Under the pieces are notes generated by a model. It was given only the letters and a program-made list of their open reading frames with translations. It ran no database searches and was not told the origin of the DNA. Below, in pieces: positions 18,669 through 28,600 of a DNA stretch of 64,000 nucleotides. The translations under genes and the position numbers were made by a program. Positions within the stretch are counted from its first letter, which is position 1. Every line of letters begins with the position of its first letter. Origin of the DNA: Paenibacillus ginsengarvi (GTDB lineage: Bacteria; Bacillota; Bacilli; Paenibacillales; NBRC-103111); the NCBI RefSeq assembly GCF_003626695.1, contig NZ_RBAH01000036.1:1-64000 (forward strand). Reading direction: 5' to 3'.

Positions 18669-18857
18669 ATGAGTCGCAGAAGACGCGGAGTCATGTCGGA
18701 GCAGTTCAAAGACGAGCTTGCCAAAGACTTGGGTTTTTATAACACGGTTCAGCAGGAAGGATGGGGCGGCATTCGCGCCAAAGACGCCGGCAATATGGTG
18801 AAACGCGCGATCCAGCTTGCGGAGCAGCAACTGGCGAACCAGAACCCGCAGCGGTAA
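18669..18857 (+). CDS. sspF: Small acid-soluble spore protein, SspF type
   Basis: DNA-binding spore protein of the alpha/beta-type SASP relatives (62 aa). The line [20 protein letters not shown] and [16 protein letters not shown] match B. subtilis SspF closely. ATG at 18669 is ten bases after aaggagg; a TTG nine bases earlier is less likely. It has a sigma-G promoter upstream and a terminator at 18889, so it should be made in the forespore only. Confidence 0.95.
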   Translation: MSRRRRGVMSEQFKDELAKDLGFYNTVQQEGWGGIRAKDAGNMVKRAIQLAEQQLANQNPQR

Positions 18858-18888
18858 GGAGAGCGTCCGTAACGGGCTCTGAACCTCG

Positions 18889-18924
18889 AAAGCTAGAGCA
18901 GCTTGTCTGCTTTAGCTTTTCTTT
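18889..18924 (+). terminator. Terminator after sspF
   Basis: aaagcta-g-agcag / ctgct-t-tagcttt stem followed by ttttcttt. Confidence 0.75.
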
Positions 18925-18932
18925 ATGCCGTT

Positions 18933-18941
18933 TGATATAAT
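18933..18941 (+). promoter_or_regulatory. Extended -10 promoter of ispE
   Basis: TGA-TATAAT, a full extended -10, 35 bases before ispE. No good -35. Confidence 0.55.
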
Positions 18942-18976
18942 ATGGTAAGCTATCGCTTCGGTAAAGGTTGTGAATT

Positions 18977-19831
18977 ATGAAAATATACGAAAAGGCACCG
19001 GCGAAAATCAATTTGCTGCTCGACGTCCTGCGCAAGCGGGAGGACGGCTATCACGAAGTGGAAATGGTCATGACGATGATCGATCTGGCGGACCGGCTGG
19101 AGATGCAGGAGCTGCCGCGCGATACGATCATCATATCCAGTCAGGCTGGCTACATTCCGCTCGATGAGAAAAATTTGGCGTTTCAGGCCGCAAGGCTCAT
19201 CAAAGAACGTTATGACGTCCGAAGCGGCGTCTATATTCATTTAGATAAAAGGATTCCGGTGGCGGCCGGTCTGGCGGGCGGAAGCAGTGACGCGGCAGCT
19301 GCGCTGCGCGGCCTGAACCGGCTCTGGAAGCTGAACATCGGGACCGAGGAGCTGCAGAAGCTAGGGGCGGAACTCGGCTCGGACGTTCCGTTCTGCGTCA
19401 CGGGAGGGACGGCGATCGCCCGCGGCCGCGGAGAGAAGCTGGAGCCGATCGAGGGGCCGCCGCAGTGCTGGGTGATTTTGGCCAAGCCGCCGATCCATGT
19501 CTCGACGCAGGAGATATACGGACGTCTGCAAGCAGGGGCGATTGCACAGCACCCGTCTACGGCTGATATGCAACGTGCGATAAGGGACAAGCGGTTTGCG
19601 GACGTGTGCGCGGCGATGGGCAATGTGCTCGAGGACGTCACGATCCGGCATTATCCGGAAGTGAAACAGATTAAGGAGCTTATGCTCCGGCTGGGTGCCG
19701 ACGGGGCTATGATGTCGGGCAGCGGTCCGACCGTATTCGGACTTGTGCAGAAGCAATCCAAAGTCGCCCGGATCTATAACGGGCTGCGCGGTTTTTGCAA
19801 AGATGTGTACGCGGTGCGTCTATTGCCGTAA
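18977..19831 (+). CDS. ispE: 4-diphosphocytidyl-2-C-methyl-D-erythritol kinase
   Basis: GHMP kinase that phosphorylates CDP-ME in the MEP route to isoprenoids. Motifs: [14 protein letters not shown] at the N terminus, the ATP loop [20 protein letters not shown] (about residues 95-114), and [12 protein letters not shown] near the C terminus. 284 aa. ATG at 18977 with a weak site (aaaggt). It lies between sspF and purR as in B. subtilis. Confidence 0.96.
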   Translation: MKIYEKAPAKINLLLDVLRKREDGYHEVEMVMTMIDLADRLEMQELPRDTIIISSQAGYIPLDEKNLAFQAARLIKERYDVRSGVYIHLDKRIPVAAGLAGGSSDAAAALRGLNRLWKLNIGTEELQKLGAELGSDVPFCVTGGTAIARGRGEKLEPIEGPPQCWVILAKPPIHVSTQEIYGRLQAGAIAQHPSTADMQRAIRDKRFADVCAAMGNVLEDVTIRHYPEVKQIKELMLRLGADGAMMSGSGPTVFGLVQKQSKVARIYNGLRGFCKDVYAVRLLP

Positions 19832-19910
19832 GCGGTTGCGAAAACCCGTATGAAAATGATATATTCTGTTTATATTATTCGGAAATTCGCGGTTGTGGGG
19901 GGAGAGGCGC

Positions 19911-20741
19911 GTGAAAAAATTAAAACGAAGTGCCCGATTGGTGGAAATGACGCAGTATTTGCTGTGCCGCCCCCACACCTTAATACCGCTTACCTTGTTT
20001 GCGGAACGGTACGCCTCGGCCAAGTCGTCGATCAGCGAAGATTTGGCGATTATCAAAGAGGCGTTCGAGGAGGAAGGGCTAGGCGAACTTCAGACGCTCG
20101 CCGGAGCGGCGGGCGGAGTCAGATACACGCCGAAAATTTCCAAAGCGGTGTCGCTTGCCATCTTGAACGATATCAGGCAGCAGTTGGAGCAACCCGAGCG
20201 GGTGCTGCCGGGCGGATATTTGTACATGAGCGATATGCTTGGCCAGCCGGCTCTCGTGAATGAGGTCGGCAAAATGTTCGCGACCGCCTTCGCGGACAAG
20301 CCGCTCGATGTTGTCATGACGGTCGAGACGAAGGGCATACCGCTGGCCTACGCTGCGGCAACGTTATTAAACTTGCCGGTGGTGATCGTAAGGCGGGACA
20401 ATCGGGTTACGGAAGGCTCGGCGGTAAGCATCAACTACGTATCCGGGTCGACCAAGCGTATATCGACCATGTCCCTCGGACGCAGGTCGCTTAAGGAGCA
20501 GTCCAATGTACTTATTATCGACGACTTCATGCGGGCGGGCGGCACGATTCAGGGCATGATTGACCTGCTGCGGGAGTTCAGGGCGACGGTTCAGGGAGTC
20601 GGGGTATTCGTGGAATCGGCGGAAGTGGACGAGCATCTGATCGAGGATTATGTGTCCATTGCCAAGCTAACCGGTGTTGACCCTAAGACGAAGCAGACGA
20701 CCGTGCTGCCCGGCAGTTATTTTCAGCTGGACTTGAAATGA
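19911..20741 (+). CDS. purR: Purine operon repressor PurR
   Basis: Represses purine synthesis and transport genes, with PRPP as inducer. An N-terminal winged-helix domain (to about residue 74, [15 protein letters not shown]) is joined to a phosphoribosyltransferase-like domain with the PRPP loop [16 protein letters not shown]. 276 aa from the GTG at 19911, which follows ggggggagagg; an earlier in-frame start at 19893 lies within that site. It precedes ridA by 17 bases. Confidence 0.96.
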   Translation: MKKLKRSARLVEMTQYLLCRPHTLIPLTLFAERYASAKSSISEDLAIIKEAFEEEGLGELQTLAGAAGGVRYTPKISKAVSLAILNDIRQQLEQPERVLPGGYLYMSDMLGQPALVNEVGKMFATAFADKPLDVVMTVETKGIPLAYAAATLLNLPVVIVRRDNRVTEGSAVSINYVSGSTKRISTMSLGRRSLKEQSNVLIIDDFMRAGGTIQGMIDLLREFRATVQGVGVFVESAEVDEHLIEDYVSIAKLTGVDPKTKQTTVLPGSYFQLDLK

Positions 20742-20758
20742 AACGGGAGGCTTATACC

Positions 20759-21151
20759 ATGACCATCGAAATCGTATCGACAAGAAAAGCACCTGCGGCG
20801 ATCGGGCCGTATTCGCAAGCCGTAACGCTCGGCAATCTAATCTTTACTTCGGGGCAAATACCGCTGAACGAAAGCGGCCAGCTTGTAGAGGGCGGTATCG
20901 AAGAGCAAACCCATCAAGTGTTCCGCAATTTGACCGCAGTATTAGAGCAAGCGGGAGCGACGCTGAGTAGTGTGGTGAAGGCAACGGTGTTCATCAAGGA
21001 CATGAACCAATTTACGGCCGTCAATCAAATATACGCTTCGTACTTTGGAGACCACAAGCCGGCACGGTCGACCGTTGAAGTGGCGCGGTTGCCTAGAGAT
21101 GTGCTTGTCGAAATTGAACTGATCGCAGCGAAAGCTGTCGAAAACGTTTAA
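20759..21151 (+). CDS. ridA: Reactive intermediate deaminase RidA (YabJ)
   Basis: Hydrolyses reactive 2-aminoacrylate-type imines. In B. subtilis yabJ also influences purR-controlled genes. The sequence shows [51 protein letters not shown], and [29 protein letters not shown] with the catalytic Arg. The ATG at 20759, eight bases after cgggagg, is chosen over one at 20738 that overlaps the purR stop. 130 aa. Confidence 0.96.
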   Translation: MTIEIVSTRKAPAAIGPYSQAVTLGNLIFTSGQIPLNESGQLVEGGIEEQTHQVFRNLTAVLEQAGATLSSVVKATVFIKDMNQFTAVNQIYASYFGDHKPARSTVEVARLPRDVLVEIELIAAKAVENV

Positions 21152-21199
21152 AAAGCAAAATTAAATTTAAAAAATGTAATTTTTTCGGAAAAAACTAGG

Positions 21200-21225
21200 A
21201 GGAATCTGCATTGTGATGTGGAAGT
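21200..21225 (+). promoter_or_regulatory. Sigma-H-like promoter of spoVG
   Basis: AGGAAT (21200-21205), then GTGGAAGT (21218-21225): one base away from the consensus in each element and with an allowed spacing. spoVG is the classic sigma-H gene of B. subtilis. Confidence 0.5.
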
Positions 21226-21264
21226 ATACACCAAGTCTGGCATAGTCAAAAGGTGGTGAACACA

Positions 21265-21549
21265 ATGCAGATTACTGATGTACGTCTTCGCCGGGTAAAT
21301 TCCGAGGGAAGGATGAAAGCGATTGCTTCCATAACGATTGACAACGAATTTGTCGTTCACGACATTCGAGTCATCGACGGAAACAACGGGATGTTCGTGG
21401 CCATGCCGAGTAAACGGACCCCGGATGGCGAGTTCCGCGATATCGCGCATCCGATTTCGTCCACCACGCGCGAGAAAATTCAAGCGGCCGTTCTGGCCGA
21501 GTATGACCGGGTTTCCAGCGAGGAAGAAGTTATCGAAGAAGGAGCCTGA
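21265..21549 (+). CDS. spoVG: SpoVG regulator
   Basis: Small nucleic-acid-binding regulator (94 aa) needed for cortex formation and division control in sporulation. The run [31 protein letters not shown] and [23 protein letters not shown] are near-universal in SpoVG. ATG at 21265 after aaggtggtga; the GTG at 21253 belongs to that site. The acidic tail [11 protein letters not shown] is typical. A terminator follows at 21565. Confidence 0.97.
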   Translation: MQITDVRLRRVNSEGRMKAIASITIDNEFVVHDIRVIDGNNGMFVAMPSKRTPDGEFRDIAHPISSTTREKIQAAVLAEYDRVSSEEEVIEEGA

Positions 21550-21564
21550 ATTAATGAGACAGTG

Positions 21565-21597
21565 AAGAGAGCCTGACTTTCGGCTCTCTTTTCTTTT
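21565..21597 (+). terminator. Terminator after spoVG
   Basis: aagagagcc/ggctctctt, nine-base stem, then ttttcttttg. Confidence 0.85.
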
Positions 21598-21681
21598 GAA
21601 TAAAATTGCGTTATAGTCGGAGGAACCGGTGTTTTAGTTTGCAAGGAAGCTTTTGCGCTTAGACCGAGGAGGTAAATCTTA

Positions 21682-23082
21682 ATGCAATTATATGGTATTG
21701 TACTGGCAGCAGGTCAAGGGAAGAGGATGAAATCGAAGCTGTACAAAGTTCTCCATCCGGTATGCGGCAAGCCGATGGTCGGTCATGTGCTGGATGTGCT
21801 GGATGCGGTGCAGGTAGATCGCAAGGTCGTTATCGTCGGACACGGAGCGGAGGCCGTTCAGGCTTATCTTGGGAATCGTGCCGAATTCGCGCTTCAGGCG
21901 GAGCAGCTCGGAACGGGGCATGCCGTTGCTATGGCGAAGCCGCAGCTTGGCGAAGAGGATGGCATTACTGTCGTTATATGCGGTGATACGCCGCTTATAC
22001 GGCCCGACTCGCTGGAGGCGATGATTGGGCTGCACCGGGAGCAAGGGGCCGCTGCGACGCTGATGAGCGCGGATCTGGATGTTCCCCGCGGGTACGGACG
22101 TATTGTCCGCAGCGGTCAGGGCGACGTCGAGCGGATCGTGGAGCAGAAAGATTGTACGGCCGAAGAGGATGCAATCCGCGAAATTAACGCGGGCACCTAC
22201 GTCTTCGACAATCGCAAGCTGTTTGCCGCGCTGGAGAAGGTGACGAACCATAACGCCCAGAACGAGTATTATTTTACCGATGTCATCGGTATTTTGCGGG
22301 CGCAGGGCGAGAAGGTGCTTGCGTATTGTACGAGCGATCCTTCCGAGTGGATCGGCGTGAACGATCGCGTCGCTTTGTCGGAAGCGGAAAAATATATGCG
22401 GGAGCGCATTAACCAAGAACATATGAGGAATGGCGTCACCGTGATCGATCCGGCGAATACGTATATCGAAAAAGAGGTGCGTATCGGAGCGGATACGGTT
22501 TTGTATCCGGGGACGGTTTTGCGCGGGAATACCGTAATCGGTCAAGACTGCATGGTTGGGCCAAACAGTGAGATCGCGGATTCGACCATCGGTGACGGCG
22601 TCGAAATCAAACATTCCGTTCTTGCGGAAGCTACGGTTGGCGACAACTGCACGGTAGGGCCTTTCGCTTACCTTCGTCCGGGCGCGAAGCTGGCCGGCAA
22701 CGTGAAGATCGGCGATTTCGTGGAAATCAAAAATTCGTTCCTGGATGAAGGCGTCAAAGTATCGCACTTAAGTTATATAGGCGACGCCACTGTAGGCAAA
22801 AACGTAAACGTTGGCTGCGGTTCGATCACCGTTAACTATGACGGCTTCAATAAACACAAAACCGTCATCGGGGATGATGCATTCGTTGGCAGCAACGTCA
22901 ATCTGATCGCTCCTGTCACGATCGGTAAGGGCGCTTTTCTCGTAGCCGGTTCAACGATTACGAACGATGTGCCGGATAACGATGTAGCCATCGCCCGCGA
23001 ACGGCAAACGAATAAAGCCGGCTATGCGGAGAAGCTTCGCAACCGATTCAAGACGCAGAAAGAAAACAAAAAATCGACTTGA
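21682..23082 (+). CDS. glmU: Bifunctional GlmU (uridyltransferase / acetyltransferase)
   Basis: Makes UDP-N-acetylglucosamine for cell wall synthesis from glucosamine-1-phosphate. The N-terminal nucleotidyltransferase is seen in VLAAGQGKRMKSKLYKVLH, ICGDTPLI and NEYYFTDVI. The C-terminal half is a left-handed beta-helix of hexapeptide repeats (VIGQDC..., VGPFAYLRPG..., NVGCGSITVNYDG) with the acetyltransferase site. 466 aa. ATG at 21682 after gaggaggt. The prs gene that follows glmU in B. subtilis is not here. Confidence 0.98.
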   Translation: MQLYGIVLAAGQGKRMKSKLYKVLHPVCGKPMVGHVLDVLDAVQVDRKVVIVGHGAEAVQAYLGNRAEFALQAEQLGTGHAVAMAKPQLGEEDGITVVICGDTPLIRPDSLEAMIGLHREQGAAATLMSADLDVPRGYGRIVRSGQGDVERIVEQKDCTAEEDAIREINAGTYVFDNRKLFAALEKVTNHNAQNEYYFTDVIGILRAQGEKVLAYCTSDPSEWIGVNDRVALSEAEKYMRERINQEHMRNGVTVIDPANTYIEKEVRIGADTVLYPGTVLRGNTVIGQDCMVGPNSEIADSTIGDGVEIKHSVLAEATVGDNCTVGPFAYLRPGAKLAGNVKIGDFVEIKNSFLDEGVKVSHLSYIGDATVGKNVNVGCGSITVNYDGFNKHKTVIGDDAFVGSNVNLIAPVTIGKGAFLVAGSTITNDVPDNDVAIARERQTNKAGYAEKLRNRFKTQKENKKST

Positions 23083-23185
23083 TGTTTCGTTCCTCCTCAA
23101 GATGGGTAAATTAACATGGAATAGGTTCGCTTTCTTCTTCATTCCGGAAAGCCGCCAAGCCATCTTGTCAGGAGGGAATCGAGTG

Positions 23186-23824
23186 ATGAAGACGACATTA
23201 AAAGCGGAGAGCCGGGACGGCAACGTAACGAAATCCGAATTGAATCAAATGCGGGAGCGCGGGAAGGTGCCCGGCGTTGTATACGGCAAGAAGGTAGCAA
23301 GCACTCCGATCGCGATCGACGAGAAGGAGCTGCATGCGCTGCTGAAACACAACCAGCACTCGATCGTGCAGATGGACATTCCCGGCAGGGGAGCGTTCCC
23401 GGTCATGATTAACGGCGTTCAGCGGGACAGCTTGAAGCGCAGCGTGCTGCATATCGATTTCCATCAGATCAATATGGACGAACCGATCCGGGCTACGGTC
23501 GGACTGGAGTTTACGGGAGAATCGCCGGCCCAGCGCGAGGGCGGGGTATTGACGGCGCTGCTTCACGAGGTGGAAGTGCGCTGCTTGCCCAGCCGTCTTC
23601 CCGGCGCTATCGAGGTCGATATAAGCGGACTTGAGCTGGGAGGAAGTTTCCTCGCCAAAGATTTGCAGCTTCCGCCGGAGGTTGAGCTGAAGACGGACGA
23701 AAATTCCGTGCTGGCTACGATCCTCGTGCCGCAGAAGGCAACCGAGGAGTCTGAGGACGAAGGCGAGAAGGCGGCCGAGGCAAAGGGAACCGAAGCTGAG
23801 GGAGAAGCGGTCAAGCGCGACTGA
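23186..23824 (+). CDS. rplY: Ribosomal protein L25, Ctc form
   Basis: 5S rRNA-binding protein, in Bacillales also the general stress protein Ctc. An N-terminal L25 domain (LKAESRDGNVTKSELNQMRERGKVPGVVYG is cut here; seen at residues 5-34) is followed by the beta-barrel TL5 domain (EVRCLPSRLPGAIEVDISG) and a long acidic tail rich in Glu and Ala. 212 aa from ATG at 23186 after aggaggga; longer readings run into glmU. A strong terminator follows. Confidence 0.94.
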   Translation: MKTTLKAESRDGNVTKSELNQMRERGKVPGVVYGKKVASTPIAIDEKELHALLKHNQHSIVQMDIPGRGAFPVMINGVQRDSLKRSVLHIDFHQINMDEPIRATVGLEFTGESPAQREGGVLTALLHEVEVRCLPSRLPGAIEVDISGLELGGSFLAKDLQLPPEVELKTDENSVLATILVPQKATEESEDEGEKAAEAKGTEAEGEAVKRD

Positions 23825-23837
23825 TCCGTATATGATT

Positions 23838-23875
23838 AGAGGGTTACGTTCCAGTATGGAATGTAACCCTCTTTG
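23838..23875 (+). terminator. Terminator after rplY
   Basis: agagggttac-g-ttcca / tggaa-t-gtaaccctct with a three-base loop, then cttt. A long, very stable hairpin. Confidence 0.8.
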
Positions 23876-23916
23876 TCCTTGTGCGTGAAGCCTTGCTTCA
23901 CTTTATGGGGAATGTT

Positions 23917-24117
23917 TTAGTATCCCGGACGGGAAACGAACGTATACAAGCCTCGGTTATAATAAGTGCTGTTCACTTTGATAAACGAATGAGTCACACG
24001 CTCTACGTATCCAATATCCCGATGATTTTTTTCCAAATATATTCGCACTGGAACCTGATGTTGGATATGATCATTGAAATGGTTGTCTTCTGAAATACGA
24101 TCACCGTTAGAATACAT
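23917..24117 (-). CDS. Small conserved-looking protein of unknown function
   Basis: 66 aa, no recognised domain, hydrophilic, with many Asn, Asp and His in the first third and a beta-rich end (YIEV-type ERVTHSFIKVNSTYYNRG) closing on FVSRPGY. It resembles small hypothetical proteins I associate with Paenibacillus genomes, but I cannot confirm that. Support: ATG at 24117 is preceded on the minus strand by gcgagga at a fitting distance, and no gene competes in the 397-base gap between rplY and pth. It reads against both neighbours. An overlapping plus-strand reading (23881-24093) has no ribosome site and is less likely. Confidence 0.55.
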   Translation of the reverse strand: MYSNGDRISEDNHFNDHIQHQVPVRIYLEKNHRDIGYVERVTHSFIKVNSTYYNRGLYTFVSRPGY

Positions 24118-24221
24118 ATTAGGCCCATCCTCGCTTTATTGGATTTTACTAGCTAAGACAACTGACTGGGCCGTTTCGTTGCATCGGACGCAAAATTTTT
24201 TTTGGGAAGGAAACGAATCGT

Positions 24222-24782
24222 ATGAAGTGGATAATCGGTCTCGGCAATCCCGGAACGGCTTATCAGCATAATCGCCATAATGTCGGATTTATGGTGATGG
24301 ACCGAGCGGCCGAGCAGTGGGGCATTTCGGTAACCCAGCACAAATTTAAAGCGGTTATGGGCGAAGGCCACGTCAAAGGCGAGAAAGTATATGTGCTGAA
24401 GCCGATGACCTATATGAACTTGTCGGGCGAATCGATGCGGGCGTTCATGGATTTTTATAAGGCATCGCTCGAGGATCTTATAATCGTATATGATGACATG
24501 GATACCCCTTTCGGGCAAATCCGGCTGCGTTATCAAGGCAGCGCGGGAGGGCATAACGGGATCAAATCGATTATTGCCCATGCCGGCACGCAGTCGTTCA
24601 ACCGCATTCGGGTCGGCGTATCCCGCCCGACTCCCGGCTACAGCATCGTCGACTACGTGCTTGCCGACTTTACGAAGGAAGAGACGAAGACGCTTCCCGA
24701 TGTCGTGCAGCGGGCGGTAGAGGCGCTGGAGTTTTCACTGGAGAACAACTTCGATAAAACGATGGCGAAGTATAACGTCTGA
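24222..24782 (+). CDS. pth: Peptidyl-tRNA hydrolase
   Basis: Frees tRNA from stalled peptidyl-tRNA (spoVC in B. subtilis). Signatures: GLGNPGTAYQHNRHNVGFMV with the catalytic His near residue 20, KPMTYMNLSGES, YDDMDTPFG, and GSAGGHNGIKSI. 186 aa, usual length. ATG at 24222 after ggaagg. It lies upstream of fin and mfd, as in B. subtilis. Confidence 0.97.
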   Translation: MKWIIGLGNPGTAYQHNRHNVGFMVMDRAAEQWGISVTQHKFKAVMGEGHVKGEKVYVLKPMTYMNLSGESMRAFMDFYKASLEDLIIVYDDMDTPFGQIRLRYQGSAGGHNGIKSIIAHAGTQSFNRIRVGVSRPTPGYSIVDYVLADFTKEETKTLPDVVQRAVEALEFSLENNFDKTMAKYNV

Positions 24783-24825
24783 TTGTATGTTGCGGAAGAT
24801 CCGAGGTCTTCCCGGCCCTCCAAGC

Positions 24826-24855
24826 GGCTAAGTTTACGAGAATTGGTTCATACTA
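24826..24855 (+). promoter_or_regulatory. Candidate forespore promoter of fin
   Basis: CATACTA (24849-24855) is an exact sigma-F/G -10. A weak -35 (GGCTAA, 24826-24831) lies 17 bases upstream. fin is a sigma-F and sigma-G target in B. subtilis. Confidence 0.5.
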
Positions 24856-24904
24856 GTAAACGATGGCAGTCTGGAAGTCATACGATTGGTCGGGAGGGCA
24901 TACT

Positions 24905-25135
24905 ATGGCTGTAAAATATGTGTGCAGGCACTGCGCGACGTCTCTCGGGGAAATCGACAATGCGCTTGTAAGCGAAGCGCAGCTCGGGTTCCATTTCTTG
25001 ACCCCCGAGGAGCGCAGCGATATAATTACGTATAGCCAGGGCGGGGATATTCTCGTCAGGCTTACTTGCGATTACTGCCGCAAGGCGCTGGACGAACACC
25101 CGGAATTGAATATGGTTGCGAATCCGCTTCAATAG
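24905..25135 (+). CDS. fin: Anti-sigma-F factor Fin (YabK)
   Basis: Small zinc protein (76 aa) that binds core RNA polymerase at the sigma-F site and helps the switch from sigma-F to sigma-G in the forespore. Zinc cysteines C7 and C10 (YVCRHC) and C55 and C58 (TCDYC), with LGFHFLTPEERSDIITY between, fit the family. ATG at 24905 after gggagg. It sits directly before mfd, as in B. subtilis, but with a 467-base gap holding repeats. Confidence 0.93.
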   Translation: MAVKYVCRHCATSLGEIDNALVSEAQLGFHFLTPEERSDIITYSQGGDILVRLTCDYCRKALDEHPELNMVANPLQ

Positions 25136-25182
25136 CGGTGCCCATACGCAGCATGAATCCAGCTTGGATCGGATAAAGAAGT

Positions 25183-25217
25183 AAAGCCTCGGTACCCTAA
25201 GCCTAGGCTTTCTTTTT
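25183..25217 (+). terminator. Terminator after fin
   Basis: aaagcct/aggcttt stem with a palindromic agcctaggct inside, then cttttt. Confidence 0.65.
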
Positions 25218-25225
25218 GAATGTTT

Positions 25226-25495
25226 CAGAAAGTTTAAGTTCGCTAAAGCGCACGTTACAATGGATTACCTCGTTAAAGTGAATGAGAATTTCTGAACCAA
25301 GAAAAACTTCCACTAAAACGCGGTCGCTCATCCTTGAGATACGTCGATAGACGTTTTTCTTATTGCTACAGAAAGTTTAACTTCGCTAAAGCACTAAAGC
25401 GAAGAGCGACTTTCTGTACCAAGAAAAGCCACCGCTTACGCAGGGTCATTCATCGTGGAAAGGGCTTCGTTTAGAAGCTTTTCTTATCATTACAG
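25226..25495 (+). repeat. Two-copy structured direct repeat between fin and mfd
   Basis: cagaaagtttaagttcgcta (25226) recurs as cagaaagtttaacttcgcta (25369), 143 bases later. Each is followed at a similar distance by ttctg-accaagaaaa (from about 25290 and 25412) and each unit ends in ttttcttat-n-tacaga (about 25355-25372 and 25479-25495). Copy 2 folds well: cagaaagt/actttctg (25369-25376 with 25409-25416) around cttcgct/agcgaag. Copy 1 keeps only a weaker form. No protein gene is visible in 25136-25602. Confidence 0.7.
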
Positions 25496-25602
25496 ACGTT
25501 CGAGCTAGCTTTATCGAAGCAAGGAAACAAATATACGCAGCCCACAGGTATCGATCCGCAGCTCTTTTTTTGGCTCGGCTAGTTATAAAGGAGTGTTTAC
25601 CG

Positions 25603-28600
25603 TTGCAATCATTGGTTCGTGCCTTTTCCGAGGACCGCGAATTTGGATCGATCGTTGCCGGCGTCGAGTCGGGCATGCGCGAGCAGCTCGTTTCGGGGCT
25701 CGCGGGTTCGTCGCGGCAAGTTTTTATTTCCGCGCTAGTGGAAAAACTGAATCGGCCTCTCTTTGTTGTCACTCACAATATGTTTTCGGCGCAGAAAATG
25801 ACCGAGGACTTGCTTGAATGCTTGCCGGAGGAGCAGGTACTGCTGTATCCGGCGAACGAGCTGATGGTGACGGAGGCGGCGGTGGCCAGCCCCGAGACGC
25901 TTGGCCAGCGTATTGACGCTTTAACCCGTTTGGCCGCGGGCTTCCGGGGCGTCGTTATCGTTCCGTTTGCCGGTGTGCGCAAGCTGCTGCCGCCAAGCCA
26001 CATTTTCCGAGAAGCGCAATTCGAGATTCGCGTCGGCGAAACGGTCGACCTGGACTCGATCTTGCAGCGCATGGTGGAGCTGGGCTACGAGCGCGTCGAG
26101 CGCGTCGAATCGAAGGGCGAGCTGAGCGTGCGCGGGGGCATATTGGACTTTTACCCGCTGACAGCCGATACGCCTTTCCGGATAGAGCTGTTTGATGTGG
26201 AAGTCGATTCGATCCGCAGCTTCGATGCTGTCGATCAGCGTTCGATCGACAAACTAAACTCGGTGGTCGTGACGCCGTGTAAGGAACTTATCGCCGAAAG
26301 AAAACGCTTTCAAAACGCAGCGGAGCATGCCTACGATTTGCTTCAGGAGCAGCTTGCCCGGATGACCGACCGCCAGGTGCGGGAGAAGCTGAAGGAAGAG
26401 ATCGGCCATGAGGTCGAACGGCTGCGCGAGCATCAATTTTTCGCAGGGCTGTATAAATATGTCGGCCTTCTATATCCGGAGCGCCACACGCTTATGGATT
26501 ACTTGCCGAAGGATGCGGTCCTCGTCATAGACGAACCGAGCCGGCTGCTGGAAACGGCGAAGCAGCTTGAGCGGGACGAGGGCGAATGGATGACGAACCT
26601 GCTGCAGGAGGGTAAGTCGCTGCCGAGTTTTGTCATGTCCAAAACTTACGAAACGCTTCTGCATCGGACGGCGTTCCCTGCGCTGTACGTTTCTTTGTTT
26701 TTGCGTCAGGTGCCGCAAACGCAGCCGCAAAACGTCGTCAACTTCATGTGCCGGGCGATGCAAAATTTCCACGGCCAGATGAATGTGCTCAAATCCGAGA
26801 TGGAGCGGTGGAAAAAAACCGGCGCCCGCGTCATGCTGCTCGCAAGCGGGGATGAACGCGTCGAACGGATGCGCAGGGTGCTGAGCGATTACGAGATCGA
26901 AGAGCCGATCATTCTGAACGGAAATTTGCAGGCCGGCTTCGAGCTGCCCTCGGTTCACCTCGTCGTGATTACCGAAGGCGAGATGTTTACGCAGAAAAAC
27001 CGCAAGGTGCGCAAGATCGACAAAAAAATTGATAATGCCGAACGGATCAAAAGCTACAGCGAACTGAAAGTTGGCGACTACGTCGTCCATGTCAACCACG
27101 GCATCGGCAAATATGTCGGCATCGGCACGCTGGAAGTCGGCGGCATTCATAAAGATTACATGCACGTTTTGTACGCCGGCGGCGATAAGCTGTCGGTGCC
27201 GATCGATCAGATCGACTTGATTCAGAAATACGTAGGCTCCGAGGAAAAAGAGCCGAAAATCTACAAGCTCGGCGGCGCCGATTGGGTCAAGGTCAAAAAC
27301 AAAGTGCGCAGCACTGTGCAGGATATCGCCGACGATCTCATCAAGCTGTACGCGGACCGGCAGGTTGCCGCCGGTTATGCCTTCAACAAGGATTCGACGT
27401 ATCAGCAGGAATTCGAAGGGATGTTCCCGTATGATGAAACGCCGGATCAGCTGCGCGCGATTGAAGAAATCAAAAAAGATATGGAACTTCCGCGGCCTAT
27501 GGATCGTTTACTATGTGGGGACGTCGGATACGGTAAGACGGAGGTTGCAGTCCGTGCGGCATTCAAGGCGGCGATCGACAGCAAGCAGGTAGCGGTGCTA
27601 GTGCCGACGACAATACTCGCCCAGCAGCACTATGAGACGTTCCGGGAGCGGTTTGCGGATTATCCGCTGAACATCAAGGTACTGAGCCGATTCCGTTCGC
27701 AGAAGGAGCAAAAGGATACGATCAAGGGGGTCAAAGCGGGCGCGGTCGATATCGTCATCGGCACGCATCGGCTCTTGTCCACGGATCTCGTGTTCAAAGA
27801 TTTGGGATTGCTCATCGTGGACGAGGAGCAGCGGTTCGGGGTATCGCATAAGGAAAAGCTGAAGCGTCTGAAAACGAATGTGGACGTATTGACGCTGACC
27901 GCGACGCCGATTCCGCGTACGCTGCATATGTCGATGCTGGGCGTCAGAGACTTGTCGGTTATCGAAACGCCGCCGGAAAACCGCTTTCCGGTACAGACGT
28001 ATGTCGTCGAGCACAGCAATGCGCTTGTTCGCGAAGCAATCGAGCGGGAGCTGGCGAGAAACGGACAAGTGTATTATTTGTATAACCGGGTGCAGGGGAT
28101 CAACCAGATCGCCGAACAAATTTCGTTCCTCGTTCCGGACGCGAAGGTTGGCGTGGCCCACGGGCAAATGTCCGAGCAGGAGCTGGAGAAAACGATTCTC
28201 GACTTCCTGGACGGGGAATACGATGTTCTTGTCAGCACGAGCATTATCGAGACGGGCGTCGATATTCCGAACGTGAACACGCTGATCGTACACGACGCCG
28301 ACAAAATGGGGTTGTCCCAGCTGTATCAGCTGCGCGGCCGCGTTGGGCGCTCGAATCGGATCGCCTATGCGTATTTTACGTATCAGCGGGATAAGGTGCT
28401 CACCGAAGTGGCGGAGAAGCGGCTGCAAGCGATCAAGGAGTTCACCGAGCTTGGCTCCGGCTTCAAAATAGCGATGCGCGACCTCACGATCCGCGGCGCA
28501 GGCAATTTGCTGGGAGCGGAGCAGCACGGTTTTATCGCTTCGGTCGGCTTTGACCTGTACACCCAGATGCTGGGCGAAGAAATCGCCAAACGGAAGGCGG

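Noticed and set aside
23881-24093. Plus-strand frame of 70 aa in the rplY-pth gap
   Set aside because: No ribosome site, starts in a hairpin, and overlaps the better supported minus-strand gene.
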